Notes under the pieces: generated by a model
What the model was told of the DNA's origin: nothing
What the model saw: the letters and a program-made list of their open reading frames with translations, nothing else
Databases searched by the model: none
Program-made: the position numbers and the translations under genes
Assembly: GCA_029265355.1 (NCBI GenBank)
Contig: JAJUJL010000010.1
Span: 1-64,000, forward strand
From: Chloroflexota bacterium
GTDB lineage: Bacteria; Chloroflexota; Anaerolineae; Anaerolineales; UBA4823
DNA length: 64,000 bases
Direction of reading: 5' to 3'
Shown: piece by piece, positions 1-8,467 of the stretch
Layout of the letters: the number at the start of each line of letters is the position of its first letter
How positions within the stretch are numbered: position 1 is the first letter of the stretch

Positions 1-29
1 CAAGCCGCACCCCACTGTGTTTAAAACAC

Positions 30-410
30 CTAGCCCTGCGACTTCTTGAACTCGTCGACCTTCTTGCTCAGGTGGGCGATCTTCTCGCCAAGGGCTTCGA
101 TGTCGGCCTTGGTGGGGACGTTCATGCGATCGAGCACTTCCTCGACGCGCTTGCTGATCTCGTCCTCGGCCTTCTCGGCGTCTTTCTTGCGGCGGTCGAC
201 CACCTCGCGCAGCAGCTTGCGCCCGTCCTTCTCGGCGATCTCGCCGCGCTCGACCAGGCGGTTGACGAAGTCTTCGATCTCTTCCTGGGCCAGGGCGACT
301 GCGCCGATGCCAGCCAGCAGCACCTTGCGGGCGGCCTCCAGCAGCGGGTTGCGCTCTTCGGCGCCGTTGGTGGGTTCAGGGGCTTTTTGTACTTTTTCTT
401 TGGTAGCCAT
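30..410 (-). CDS. Phasin-like polyhydroxyalkanoate granule-associated protein
   Basis: The 126-residue product fits small phasins of the PhaI/PhaF type, which coat polyester storage granules. After a short polar N-terminus, residues 21-45 form a hydrophobic amphipathic stretch (NPLLEAARKVLLAG) typical of the family. Residues 45-126 are charged, helical and coiled-coil forming. The start is supported by an AAGGAG ribosome site just upstream. A near-consensus promoter lies at 480-508 on the same strand. No PHA synthase is visible in the window, so a granule role rests on family resemblance only; a general stress or lipid-body coat protein is possible. Confidence 0.75.
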   Translation of the reverse strand: MATKEKVQKAPEPTNGAEERNPLLEAARKVLLAGIGAVALAQEEIEDFVNRLVERGEIAEKDGRKLLREVVDRRKKDAEKAEDEISKRVEEVLDRMNVPTKADIEALGEKIAHLSKKVDEFKKSQG

Positions 411-479
411 CGGGATACTCCTTCTTGAGATTGTTTTATGAGTGTTGGCGAATGGTTATGACGCACTGCATCATAAAAC

Positions 480-508
480 ATTATAACACGGCGCGTCATG
501 AGAGTCAA
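480..508 (-). promoter_or_regulatory. Sigma70-type promoter of the phasin-like gene
   Basis: Read on the minus strand, TTGACT (508-503) and TATAAT (485-480) are separated by exactly 17 bases and face the phasin gene 70 bases downstream. A perfect 9-base inverted repeat (433-441 and 471-479, GTTTTATGA/TCATAAAAC) lies between the -10 box and the gene and could be an operator. Confidence 0.75.
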
Positions 509-697
509 GAAGGATTACGCCAGGCGCTCACCTGCCATTTAACGCCGTAGTCAGTGCGCTCGTCGGGTAAGTAGCGCTGTACCCTTCGCTCCCCTGGATG
601 ACTGCCAGCTCCTTCACGCAGAGAGTTTCACAGCGCCAGCCTTGCCCCATCCGACGACCAGCAGGCCGGCGTGCTGACCTGCGACTGCCTGCTTTGC

Positions 698-726
698 TTG
701 ACGCTGCCTCCCTTCTCTACTATACT
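698..726 (+). promoter_or_regulatory. Sigma70-type promoter of the SCP2 gene
   Basis: TTGACG (698-703) and TATACT (721-726) are separated by 17 bases. The -10 box is about 30 bases upstream of the ATG at 758, leaving a short leader that carries a GAAGGGAG ribosome site. Confidence 0.75.
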
Positions 727-757
727 AAGCTCACACCGGCTCGAAGGGAGTGCGCCT

Positions 758-1189
758 ATGCCTTACTTCAAGGATACGCAGGAGTTCTATGCCTGTGTCG
801 GCGAATTGATGGACCGCGCTAAGCGCGATCCCAACGTGGGGGGCAAGATCGCCAAATCGGGCATCATCATCCAGTTCCGCTACACCGACCCAGAAGCTGT
901 CACCACCATCAATGCCCGCGACAAGCCCACCCAGCCTGGCGCTTACGTGGATGTGATCCATGGGCCAACCGATTTGAAGCCGGACGTGACCATGAGCATG
1001 AAGGCGGACGTGTCGCACGAGTTCTGGCACGGCAAGGTGAACCTGGTGGCAGCGCTTTCGAAGAAGCAGATCGTGGCTGAAGGGCCGATTCCCAAGATCC
1101 TCAAGCTGCTGCCAGCGGTGCAGCCGCTCTACAAGGTCTACCCGGCGCTGCTGAAGGAAAAGGGCTTCGGCGATAAGGTGCTCAAATAA
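758..1189 (+). CDS. SCP2 sterol/lipid-binding domain protein
   Basis: The 143-residue protein is essentially one SCP2-like domain, a fold with a hydrophobic tunnel that binds fatty acyl chains or sterols. The ATG at 758 is preferred over an upstream in-frame start because of the GAAGGGAG site and the promoter at 698-726. The motif [13 protein letters not shown] near residues 71-83 is the strand segment characteristic of the family. The next gene, an acyl-ACP reductase-like protein, starts five bases after the stop, so the two are probably co-transcribed. The protein may carry an acyl substrate or product of that enzyme (inference). A second SCP2 protein is at 5061. Confidence 0.85.
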   Translation: MPYFKDTQEFYACVGELMDRAKRDPNVGGKIAKSGIIIQFRYTDPEAVTTINARDKPTQPGAYVDVIHGPTDLKPDVTMSMKADVSHEFWHGKVNLVAALSKKQIVAEGPIPKILKLLPAVQPLYKVYPALLKEKGFGDKVLK

Positions 1190-1194
1190 GCGCT

Positions 1195-2355
1195 TTGCCG
1201 CACGGGTCAGAAGAGACCACCGTAAACCGCTTTGCCTTCGTCGTCCACCCGCTCAGTGTGGACTTCATCCACCAGCACCCCCACTATCGCTGGTCGCGCT
1301 ACCTGCCGGATGGGTTGGTGGAGGCCATCGGCGCCTGGTTCCCGCCGCTCTACCTGGGGCGCATCCGCGGCGGGCACTCGCCGGCAACTGGGCAGCGCAT
1401 CGAGGGCTACCTGTACACGCTGGGCGCCACGCCGCGCCAGATGCTGCGCCACAGCCCGGCTTTCACCTATGCCCGCCTGCGGCTCGCCGCTCGCATGGCA
1501 GAGCAGCGCGGGGCGCGCATACTGGGATTGGGCGCTTTCACCAGCGTGATCGGCGACGGCGGCCTCACCCTGGCGCGCCAGGTGGGTATCGCCATTACCA
1601 GCGGCAACAGCCTGACCGCCGCGGTCACGCTGGAAACGGCCCGGCAGGCTGTCTTGCGGATGGCCGGCCTCCAGCTGGCGCAGGCGCGAGCGATGGTGAT
1701 CGGCGCCAGCGGTGCAATCGGCTCGGCTTGCGCCCGCCTGCTGGCGCGGGAAGCTGGCAGCCTTGCTTTGGTCTCGAAAGATGCGCACAAGCTTGAAGAA
1801 CTGCAGCGGCGCATCCTGGCAGAGACGCCCCAAGCGCGGGTGACCAGCGGCACGCGGGCTGAAGACCTGCTGGCTGGCTGCGACCTGGTGATCACGGCGA
1901 CCTCGGCCATTGGGCAGCGCGTCCTGGATATCACCCGCTGCAAACCAGGGGCGGTGATCTGCGACGTGGCCCGTCCACCAAACGTTAGCGCACCCGAGGC
2001 CGCTCTGCGCCCTGACGTACTGGTGATCGAATCCGGCGAGGTGCTGGTTCCTGGGGATGTCGACTTTGGCTACGACCTGGGCCTGCCGCCCAAGATAACC
2101 TATGCCTGCCTGGCCGAAACCATGCTGTTGGCGATGGAGGGCCGCTTCGAAGATTACACCCTGGGCAGGGATATCGCGCCCGAGCGGGTCAGTGAGATTT
2201 TTGCGCTGTTTCAGAAACACGGCTTCCAATTGGCGGTGCTGCGCTCGTTCGACAAACCTGTCAGTGAAGATGACCTTGCCCACAGACGCGCCCTGGCAGA
2301 CGAGCTGCGCACGAATGGATCTTTTCAAAAGGCGGATCCACCGCAAAGGCGCTAA
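1195..2355 (+). CDS. Acyl-ACP/acyl-CoA reductase-like dehydrogenase (cyanobacterial AAR relative)
   Basis: The 386-residue protein resembles long-chain acyl-ACP reductases, which make fatty aldehydes from acyl-ACP with NADPH. Family features seen are [13 protein letters not shown] (111-123), TSGNSLTA (135-142), a Rossmann turn GASGAIGS (170-177) and [10 protein letters not shown] (303-312). Cys305 in the last motif sits where the catalytic acyl-accepting cysteine of cyanobacterial AAR lies. Translation appears to begin at TTG 1195, five bases after the SCP2 gene. The stop codon falls inside the left arm of an intergenic repeat (2337-2465). No aldehyde-deformylating oxygenase is in the window, so an alcohol or wax precursor is more likely than an alkane. 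The generic label would be shikimate dehydrogenase-like oxidoreductase. Confidence 0.75.
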   Translation: MPHGSEETTVNRFAFVVHPLSVDFIHQHPHYRWSRYLPDGLVEAIGAWFPPLYLGRIRGGHSPATGQRIEGYLYTLGATPRQMLRHSPAFTYARLRLAARMAEQRGARILGLGAFTSVIGDGGLTLARQVGIAITSGNSLTAAVTLETARQAVLRMAGLQLAQARAMVIGASGAIGSACARLLAREAGSLALVSKDAHKLEELQRRILAETPQARVTSGTRAEDLLAGCDLVITATSAIGQRVLDITRCKPGAVICDVARPPNVSAPEAALRPDVLVIESGEVLVPGDVDFGYDLGLPPKITYACLAETMLLAMEGRFEDYTLGRDIAPERVSEIFALFQKHGFQLAVLRSFDKPVSEDDLAHRRALADELRTNGSFQKADPPQRR

Positions 2356-2465
2356 GCACATTAAGTGGCGACCAGGGAGTGCTAGAAGTCTGATAGTGGT
2401 ATAAAACGAACGAATTGCCACATTCTTGAGCAAGGGACTGCTTCGCGATCTTCGCGCCTTTGTGG
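2337..2465. repeat. Intergenic inverted-repeat element, CGCAAAGGCGC family (copy 1)
   Basis: The left arm ACCGCAAAGGCGCTAAG pairs with the right arm CTTCGCGCCTTTGTGGT at 15 of 17 positions across about 95 bases. Related elements occur at 48060-48205 and 51815-51990. The left arm supplies the end of the upstream reductase gene, including its TAA. Confidence 0.65.
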
Positions 2466-2494
2466 TAAATTATCATTCATTCTGGAGGAGGGGC

Positions 2495-3568
2495 ATGGGC
2501 ACAGACAAAGTGATCCTGGTGACCGGCGTGGCTGGATTTTGGGGGCGGCGCGTCGCGGCGAAGTTGCTGGAGGCGCCCGGTATGCAGGTGATTGGCCTGG
2601 ACCCAGGCGAGCCGGATGAGAAAATCCAAGGGTTGGACTTCATCCAGGCGGACATCCGCAACCCGCTGCTGTTGGACTTGTTGAAAGCTGAGCAGGTGGA
2701 CACGGTTTGTCACCTTTTTTTTATGGAGGGTATTCGTCCCAGCGAGGCAGCTTTCGACGCCAATGTGATGGGGACAATGAAACTGTTCGCCGCCTGCAGG
2801 GAGGCCGGCGTGCGCAAGATCGTGCTCAAGAGCAGCACATCGGTCTATGGGGCGCGCCCGGAGAACCCGGCTTTCTTGAAGGAAGACTCCCCGCTCAATG
2901 GCAGCCGCGCCTACGGCTACACTCGCGATCTGGTGGAGATCGAATCCTTCTGCAACAGCTTCCGCCGCCAGGCGACTGAAACCCTGCTGACCATCTTGCG
3001 TTTTGCCAGCATCGTCGGCCCAGAGGTGGATACGCCGATGAGCCGTTTTCTGAGCGAGCCGTGGGCGCCGGTGCTGCTCGGTTTTGAGCCGATGATGCAA
3101 GTGGTCCACGAACAAGATGTGGTGGGGGCGCTGGTGCACGCTGTACTGGAGGATTATCCTGGCGTCTTCAACGTGGCGGCCGAGGGCGTCTTGCCGCTCA
3201 GAAAACTGATGGCCCTGGCGGGCAAGCTGCCGTTGCCGGTGTTTCATCCGCTCGCCTACTGGAGTGCGGCAGCCGTGGGCGGCAGGTTGCCAGGCAGAGA
3301 TTATTGGCCTATCGAGCCGGATTACCTGCGCTATGCCTGGGTGGGCGACCTGGAGCGCATGCGCCAGGAGTTGCAATTTACACCCGCTTACACCGCCGAG
3401 GAAATCCTGCGTGAGTTTTCTCGCAGGCGGCGCCGGCGGCCTGTGCGCATTGAAAAAGCCACGCTGGCTTTCGATGAGCAACGCCTGCGGGATACCCTCG
3501 AACGCCGGTCCAGGCAGCGCCAGCAAGCAGCGAGCGATGTCGGTAAAGAGGAGGCAGGCAATGACTGA
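2495..3568 (+). CDS. NAD-dependent epimerase/dehydratase family protein (extended SDR)
   Basis: The 357-residue protein is an extended short-chain dehydrogenase. GVAGFWG near residues 9-15 is the Rossmann GxxGxxG, and KSSTSVYG is the conserved catalytic-Ser strand. The active-site tyrosine lies in AYGYTRD, where the usual YxxxK lysine is arginine. The ATG at 2495 follows GGAGGAGGGG immediately upstream, so the in-frame extension from 2426 is rejected. The C-terminus is basic. The stop overlaps the next start by eight bases, so it is translationally coupled to the acyltransferase gene. A sugar-nucleotide or lipid-linked substrate is plausible, but the substrate is not identifiable. Confidence 0.8.
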   Translation: MGTDKVILVTGVAGFWGRRVAAKLLEAPGMQVIGLDPGEPDEKIQGLDFIQADIRNPLLLDLLKAEQVDTVCHLFFMEGIRPSEAAFDANVMGTMKLFAACREAGVRKIVLKSSTSVYGARPENPAFLKEDSPLNGSRAYGYTRDLVEIESFCNSFRRQATETLLTILRFASIVGPEVDTPMSRFLSEPWAPVLLGFEPMMQVVHEQDVVGALVHAVLEDYPGVFNVAAEGVLPLRKLMALAGKLPLPVFHPLAYWSAAAVGGRLPGRDYWPIEPDYLRYAWVGDLERMRQELQFTPAYTAEEILREFSRRRRRRPVRIEKATLAFDEQRLRDTLERRSRQRQQAASDVGKEEAGND

Positions 3569-4814
3569 CGCAGAAAGGCCGCGCTGCGCGGCAACCACCC
3601 AGGCAGGCGCACCTTGCAAGAATTATGCCCTGGAAGGCCTGCCCTATTGCCGGGTGCACCGGGCTTCCGCCGCTGGCAACGGGCAGGAAGAAATTGCCGC
3701 CGCGCCCACAGTCGCCGATGACGCCGAACCCGCTGAAATCCCCAACGAAAGCCTGCGCCAGCAGTTGATGGCCGAGTTGGATAAGTTGATCGAGCGGGTG
3801 CGCGCCATGACGCCGGAATACACGCCGCCGCCGTTTTCTCCCACCCGGCTGCTGAAACTGATCGAGCAGAACCTGGGGGCGTTCTCGCCGGAGCTGCGCC
3901 TGGGCGTGCTGGAGAAGCTGCGCGCTGCAGTTGGCAGCGACCTGTTCGATCTCGATACCTGGAAGGGTGTCTGGTACATGGTCAATTACTCTCTGGAGTA
4001 CCAGGGCGATCTGCTGCGCCGGCGCATGCAAGGGGAGTATGAGACCGATGAGTGGGGACTGGACATGGAAGTTCTGGAGGCGGTCAAGCCGTTCTTCGAC
4101 TTTATGTACCGCAAATACTGGCGTGTCTCTACCACCGGTATGGAGCACATCCCCGAATCGGGACGCGCTTTGCTGGTCGCCAACCACTCCGGGCAGCTTC
4201 CTTGGGATGCTGCCATGCTGGGCACAGCGGTTTATAACGAGCATCCCGCCCAGCGCCTGGTGCGCAACCTGTACGCCACCTGGTTCAACACCCTGCCGTT
4301 CTTCTCCGCCCTCTTCACCAAGTTGGGGCAGGTGCTGGCGACCGAGGAGAACGGCCTGCGGCTGCTGGAGCAGGACGAGCTGGTGGCGGTCTTCCCGGAG
4401 GGGATCAAGGGGGTGGGCAAGCTGTTCAAAGAGCGCTATCACCTGGCGCGCTTCGGGCGCGGCGGTTTCGTGCGCATGGCGCTGCGCACCCAGGCGCCGA
4501 TCATCCCGGTTGCGGTGGTGGGGGCGGAAGAGACTTATATCTCGCTGTATAAATCCCCGACCATTGCAAAGATGATCGGTTTCCCCTTCTTCCCCATTTC
4601 GATCACCTGGCCCTGGTTGGGGCCGCTGGGCTTCGTGCCGCTGCCCACCAAGTGGTACATCGATATCGGCGAGCCGATTGCCATGGATGGATACGATCCT
4701 GGGGATGCCGATAACCTGCTGCTGGTTTCGCAGCTCAACGACCGGCTGCGCAATATCATCCAGGAGATGGTTTACAACCGCCTGGCGGAACGACGATCGG
4801 TGTTTCTGGGTTGA
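3561..4814 (+). CDS. PlsC-type lysophospholipid acyltransferase with N-terminal Cys/His motif
   Basis: This 417-residue protein has a glycerolipid acyltransferase domain in its C-terminal half. The NHSGQLPWD motif (N208-D216) is the extended HxxxxxxD catalytic box seen in one branch of the family, and FPEG (278-281) is the substrate-binding block. Such enzymes acylate lysophosphatidate or related lipids at the inner membrane face. An unusual N-terminus has C9, C19, C30 and H33 in the spacing C-x9-C-x10-C-x2-H, a likely small metal-binding knuckle, followed by an acidic helical linker. It overlaps the epimerase gene by eight bases. The acyl acceptor is unknown. Confidence 0.85.
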   Translation: MTDAERPRCAATTQAGAPCKNYALEGLPYCRVHRASAAGNGQEEIAAAPTVADDAEPAEIPNESLRQQLMAELDKLIERVRAMTPEYTPPPFSPTRLLKLIEQNLGAFSPELRLGVLEKLRAAVGSDLFDLDTWKGVWYMVNYSLEYQGDLLRRRMQGEYETDEWGLDMEVLEAVKPFFDFMYRKYWRVSTTGMEHIPESGRALLVANHSGQLPWDAAMLGTAVYNEHPAQRLVRNLYATWFNTLPFFSALFTKLGQVLATEENGLRLLEQDELVAVFPEGIKGVGKLFKERYHLARFGRGGFVRMALRTQAPIIPVAVVGAEETYISLYKSPTIAKMIGFPFFPISITWPWLGPLGFVPLPTKWYIDIGEPIAMDGYDPGDADNLLLVSQLNDRLRNIIQEMVYNRLAERRSVFLG

Positions 4815-4870
4815 TCATCTTCAAGAAGATCGCCAGTGCGATAATCCCGTTTTTCATTCTTCGTAAGGGG

Positions 4871-4926
4871 CAAGCATTTGCCATGCTATACTGCCTGAAA
4901 AGCGCGCTGCTCCTGGCAAATGCTTG
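4871..4926. repeat. GCATTTGCC palindromic intergenic element (copy 1)
   Basis: CAAGCATTTGCCA (4871-4883) and TGGCAAATGCTTG (4914-4926) form a perfect 13-base inverted repeat around a 30-base loop, flanked by GGGG and CCCG. Related palindromes are at 41529-41587 and, degenerate, at 38274-38340. It lies downstream of the acyltransferase gene and may act as a terminator or RNA-end stabiliser. Confidence 0.65.
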
Positions 4927-5060
4927 ACCCGACCCGGCAACATCGAATACGGTTTGGCTGAGTCACTCCATGATGATGTCATGGACCTATCCAGATCTTG
5001 TAATTGCGATCAGTGTGGCAGGATCGGACGAATTTAGAATATTCAAGGATGATCGAGGAC

Positions 5061-5462
5061 ATGTCGGTATATCCAAACAGCCAAGCCCTATACACCAACC
5101 TGGAGGTGCTCTTCTCCACCCTGCAGGCGCAGGAGCCGCAGGCGGTGGAGGCGCTGGCGCGCTCCCGGCTTGCTATTCGCATCCGCCTCTCGGAGCCGGC
5201 GGCGCTGGTGGCGATCAACGGGCGTGCTCACCCGGTGGAGATCAAATACGGCGTCGATGGCATGCGTCCAGACCTGGATATCGAGCTGTCCGCGGACAGC
5301 TTGCACGCCATCTTGATGGGCGAGCTGTCACTCAAGCGTGCCCTGGCGAGCGGCGCGATGCGTGTGCGCGGCCCGGTGTGGAAGACGACCGCGCTGGAAG
5401 GCATTTTCCAGCGCGGCAAGCTGCTCTATCCGCAAATATTCAATAGCAGATCATCCTTATAA
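5061..5462 (+). CDS. SCP2 sterol/lipid-binding domain protein (second copy)
   Basis: This 133-residue product is again one SCP2-like domain. The segment MRPDLDIELSADSLHAIL matches the SCP2 strand-helix unit, and the C-terminal GPVWKTTALEGIF is the usual hydrophobic closing helix. The ATG at 5061 is chosen over 5049 because AAGGA and GAGG lie upstream at workable spacing; the choice adds or removes four residues. It is only distantly similar to the copy at 758. It stands alone, separated from the acyltransferase gene by a palindromic repeat. It probably binds acyl chains or hopanoid-like lipids. Confidence 0.75.
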   Translation: MSVYPNSQALYTNLEVLFSTLQAQEPQAVEALARSRLAIRIRLSEPAALVAINGRAHPVEIKYGVDGMRPDLDIELSADSLHAILMGELSLKRALASGAMRVRGPVWKTTALEGIFQRGKLLYPQIFNSRSSL

Positions 5463-5595
5463 GCTGCTCGCACGATGTGGGCCACGCAAAATGATCTGAT
5501 AGGAGATTGCCACGACCAGCACAATCCGCTGGTCTCGCAATGACAGCTAAGATCAAAAAAGCGAAAGTCAACTGGAGCAACCCGAAGGGAGGGGG

Positions 5596-6855
5596 TCAGC
5601 CGGCGCTCATCTCATCCAGCGCCATCTCTAGCTCTGCCAGGGTGCGGGTGAGCTGGCAGATGGGTGTACCGCGGCGGCGATGTGTGCAGGCGCTGCTGCG
5701 CGCCTCCAGCACCCGGCGAATGACTTCCGGGTCGTTGTTAGAAGCGCGGATCTCGGCGATCTGTTCGATCACCAGGCGGCGGGTGATGGGAATACCGTGG
5801 CGCGCCAACACCTGTTTGTAGTGGTTGTATTCCTGCGCCAGGTCCAGGGTTGCCGATTCGAAGCCGTGCCGTGCGACGGTCAGCCGCGCGGAATAGCGCA
5901 TGATGTTGTAGAAGAACATCTTGTAATCTTCTGGACTGGGCTCGATCAGGATGATATCCACCTCCGGGTGGGAGCGGCGAAGTTGCTTGATGTGGTAATG
6001 CAGCCCCGCGTGGGTGGTGATGCGCAGCGTCTGGTTGGTGACAGATTGGATGCCTTTTTCGCTCAGGTAGCGGGTGAAGCTGCGCTGGCGCTCCGGCTCC
6101 TGCTGGCTGATGGCGTAGGGCACCAGCGGGTTGATGCACACCACCAGCGTGGCGCCGTGCTCGGTGGCGACGTCCAGGCTGGCGTTGCCGCGCAAACCGC
6201 CATCCACATATTCGTGATCGCCGATGCGCACCGGTTTGTACAGGATGGGTAAAGCCGAGGAGGCTGCGACTGCCAGTGAGATGGGCACAGGCTCATGGCA
6301 TTCGCGGCTAAACACGCTGCGCTCGCCATTGTCGAGCTGGGTGGCGATGATGAAGAGCTCGCGATCGAGGGTGGCAAACTCGTTGCTGCTGCCCAATTTT
6401 TCGAACACCCGCCGCAGGTAGCGTTCCAATGCCAGCCCGTTGTATAAGCCCGCCGGCAGCGCTCCGCTCAGCGACCATAAAAAGTCGAACACGGTCATAT
6501 CCTGCTGATTGCGCAGGTAATAGCTGCCTGTTTCGAGCAGGATGCGCGGCAGCTTCCAGCCGGCGCTGAGCAGATCTCCGTAATTCAGACCAAAAATATC
6601 CCTGCGCTCCAACGGCTGGATACCCAGGTGCGTGCCTTCGATGGCTTTGAGCATCTCTTCCGGGCTGATCTTGTTTGCGAGCAGCGAGCAGACCAGCGCG
6701 CCGGCGCTGGTGCCGACGTAGATGTCGAAATCGTTGACCGAGCGATCCACCAGCAGGTCGTCGATCGCCCGCAGCGCGCCAATCTCGTACACAGCGCCAG
6801 TCAACCCGCCACCCGCCAACACGAGCGCAGTCTTCCCTGTTCTTGAGCTTCTCAT
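5596..6855 (-). CDS. Patatin-like phospholipase family protein
   Basis: The 419-residue protein has all the signatures of a patatin hydrolase. The oxyanion loop is GGGLTG (15-20), the nucleophile elbow is GTSAG with Ser50, and the catalytic aspartate is in DGG (218-220). Patatin enzymes hydrolyse acyl esters of phospholipids using a Ser-Asp dyad. The C-terminal 180 residues are extra to the core and rich in charged helices. No signal peptide is seen, so it is cytoplasmic or membrane-peripheral. A GGGAG site precedes the ATG. The CBS gene at 6901 is divided from it by about 45 bases on the same strand and may share its transcript. Confidence 0.85.
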   Translation of the reverse strand: MRSSRTGKTALVLAGGGLTGAVYEIGALRAIDDLLVDRSVNDFDIYVGTSAGALVCSLLANKISPEEMLKAIEGTHLGIQPLERRDIFGLNYGDLLSAGWKLPRILLETGSYYLRNQQDMTVFDFLWSLSGALPAGLYNGLALERYLRRVFEKLGSSNEFATLDRELFIIATQLDNGERSVFSRECHEPVPISLAVAASSALPILYKPVRIGDHEYVDGGLRGNASLDVATEHGATLVVCINPLVPYAISQQEPERQRSFTRYLSEKGIQSVTNQTLRITTHAGLHYHIKQLRRSHPEVDIILIEPSPEDYKMFFYNIMRYSARLTVARHGFESATLDLAQEYNHYKQVLARHGIPITRRLVIEQIAEIRASNNDPEVIRRVLEARSSACTHRRRGTPICQLTRTLAELEMALDEMSAG

Positions 6856-6900
6856 AACCGGTAACTCCCGTAACGAAAACCGCTGATGTCCGCGGCGTGC

Positions 6901-7296
6901 TTAAGCCTTCGACATGTGGTACACCAGGTCGGCGTCAGAAATCACGCCCACCGGGCGCAGTTTGTGCGCTTCTTTTTGCACGATAACCAGGCGGTGGATT
7001 TGATGGTCGACCAGCAACTGGATCACACGGCTAATTGGCTCATGGGGCGTGACGGTGATCACCTCGCTCTTCATGTACTCAGACACTTTGCGATCTTTCC
7101 AATCCGGAGATTGCTGGTAGGCGCGCAGCAGATCGGTGCGCGTGATGATGCCTGCCAGGTAGCCCTCCTCATCGACAACCACCAGGCCGCTGATGTCTTC
7201 CTCCACCATGCGCTGGATTGCCATACCCAGGGTCGATTTGGCAGAGCAACTAATGATGCCAAATCGTTTAGCTTCCAACACCGTCAGGTCGTCCAT
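6901..7296 (-). CDS. CBS domain-pair protein
   Basis: This 131-residue protein consists of two CBS motifs (about 10-60 and 75-130) that should fold as a Bateman module, a sensor of adenosine ligands such as ATP or AMP. ISGLVVVDEEGYLAGIITRTDLL is split here as the strand-turn-helix core of the first repeat, and the second has HRLVIV and GVISDADLV. The ATG at 7296 follows GGAGG closely, so the upstream in-frame extension to 7440 is discarded. It is transcribed towards the patatin gene. No effector domain is attached, so any partner is in trans. Confidence 0.85.
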   Translation of the reverse strand: MDDLTVLEAKRFGIISCSAKSTLGMAIQRMVEEDISGLVVVDEEGYLAGIITRTDLLRAYQQSPDWKDRKVSEYMKSEVITVTPHEPISRVIQLLVDHQIHRLVIVQKEAHKLRPVGVISDADLVYHMSKA

Positions 7297-7657
7297 TGCA
7301 GGCCTCCATCCATCCGATGCTCGTGAACTTACTATAGCACTGCGCCGGACGAGTGTCAATGCAGGCCCTCTGACTTTCGGACGAGCGTTCGGACAACCGC
7401 CGCTGCAAGGGTCATTGCCAGCCCCGCAAGTGCGTGGCAATCCCCTGGATTAGTGGAGATCGCTTCGCTGTCGCTCGCGATGACGCGCCATATAACAGAA
7501 TGATTGTCTGGTAACGTTGATTAATGCCCTATGGATGCCGCTTTCTCTCCCAAGCAGGCAGTTTATGTCATTCTGCGGGAGGACCGGGGTTGGTTTGATA
7601 TTCCAATGCAAGATGGTATAAAATTAGCCAGAGCAGTGTGCTCGTGGAAGGTGTGAT
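7297..7657. other. Divergent intergenic region with GTCATTGC-type palindrome
   Basis: This 361-base gap lies between the divergent CBS and RssA-like genes. From 7411 to 7484 it carries a palindromic repeat of the widespread GTCATTGC...GCGATGAC kind, with arms GTCATTGCCAG and CTCGCGATGAC. A promoter for the downstream gene is at 7595-7622. I see no other gene. Confidence 0.6.
7595..7622 (+). promoter_or_regulatory. Promoter of the RssA-like/phosphoesterase/ParB-like operon
   Basis: TTGATA (7595-7600) and TATAAA (7617-7622) are separated by 16 bases. The TTG start codon at 7658 follows 36 bases later, with a GAAGG ribosome site. Confidence 0.6.
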
Positions 7658-8467
7658 TTGAGCGCAAAAGTCAAAGTTGGGCTGGCGTTGGGCGGCGGTG
7701 TGGTGCGCGGCATGGCACATCTCGGTGTGCTTTCGGTGCTGGAAGAATCCGGCATAACTATCGACTGTGTCGCCGGAACCAGTGCGGGTTCGCTGGTGGG
7801 AGCCATCTACTGCGCTGGTTACAGCGCCTCGATCATCAAAGAACACGCCATGCGCCTGCGCTGGTGGCACCTGCTCCGCCCGGTTTGGCCAAGCCAGGGT
7901 TTCTTTAGCTTCGCCTTGATGGAGCGCTGGCTGGTGCGCACCGTGGGAGACCTGACTTTCGACCAGCTCAAGAAACCGTTCGTCGCAGTGGCAACAGATT
8001 TGGAGCGCGGCGCGCCGGTCTGGCTGCAGCAGGGCAGGTTGGCGCCGGCTGTTTGCGCAAGCTGTTCGGTGCCTGGCATTTTCACGCCAGTGCACATCGA
8101 CGGCCGGGTGCTGGGTGATGGCAGCCTGGCGGACACCGTGCCGGTGGATGTGCTGCGCCAGATGGGTGCCGATTACGTTATCGGTGTGGATATCTTTGTC
8201 CCTTCTATTCGTCGTGGCTGGGGCGCGCTGGGCATGGGGGTGAATGCGCTGGAAATCCTGGTGGAGCGGGCCGGAGGCGGCATCGACCGGGCTGACTGCT
8301 TGATCGCCCCTGCGCTGCGCGGCGAGAGCTACGTGCGCTTTTCGCAGCGCGAACGCATCTTCCGCCTGGGAGAGCAGGCTGCCCGAGAAAAACTCCCCTC
8401 CATTTTGAGCGACCTGGAAAAGCTGCAGCGAAGAGAAACTCTGCAAATGGAGCGCGTGATCTCATGA
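7658..8467 (+). CDS. RssA-like patatin family phospholipase
   Basis: This 269-residue protein is a compact bacterial patatin of the RssA/YchK type. The oxyanion motif GGGVVRG (12-18), nucleophile GTSAG (Ser42) and catalytic DGS (154-156, in place of DGG) are intact. It begins with TTG, supported by GAAGG upstream and by good alignment of the N-terminus with the family. It overlaps the next gene by four bases (ATGA), so the two are translationally coupled. Physiological substrates of RssA proteins are poorly known. The contrast in size with the patatin at 5596 (269 versus 419) suggests separate roles. Confidence 0.87.
   Translation: MSAKVKVGLALGGGVVRGMAHLGVLSVLEESGITIDCVAGTSAGSLVGAIYCAGYSASIIKEHAMRLRWWHLLRPVWPSQGFFSFALMERWLVRTVGDLTFDQLKKPFVAVATDLERGAPVWLQQGRLAPAVCASCSVPGIFTPVHIDGRVLGDGSLADTVPVDVLRQMGADYVIGVDIFVPSIRRGWGALGMGVNALEILVERAGGGIDRADCLIAPALRGESYVRFSQRERIFRLGEQAAREKLPSILSDLEKLQRRETLQMERVIS

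Larger units (their letters stand above)
411..757. other. Divergent intergenic region, phasin to SCP2 gene
   Basis: This 347-base gap separates divergent genes. It holds the two promoters listed separately and the 9-base inverted repeat at 433-479. I see no RNA gene or convincing small ORF in the remainder (about 510-690). Confidence 0.6.

Noticed and set aside
1207-2433. Long antisense ORF opposite the acyl-ACP reductase-like gene
   Set aside because: Composition is that of a shadow frame, and the plus frame carries recognisable motifs.
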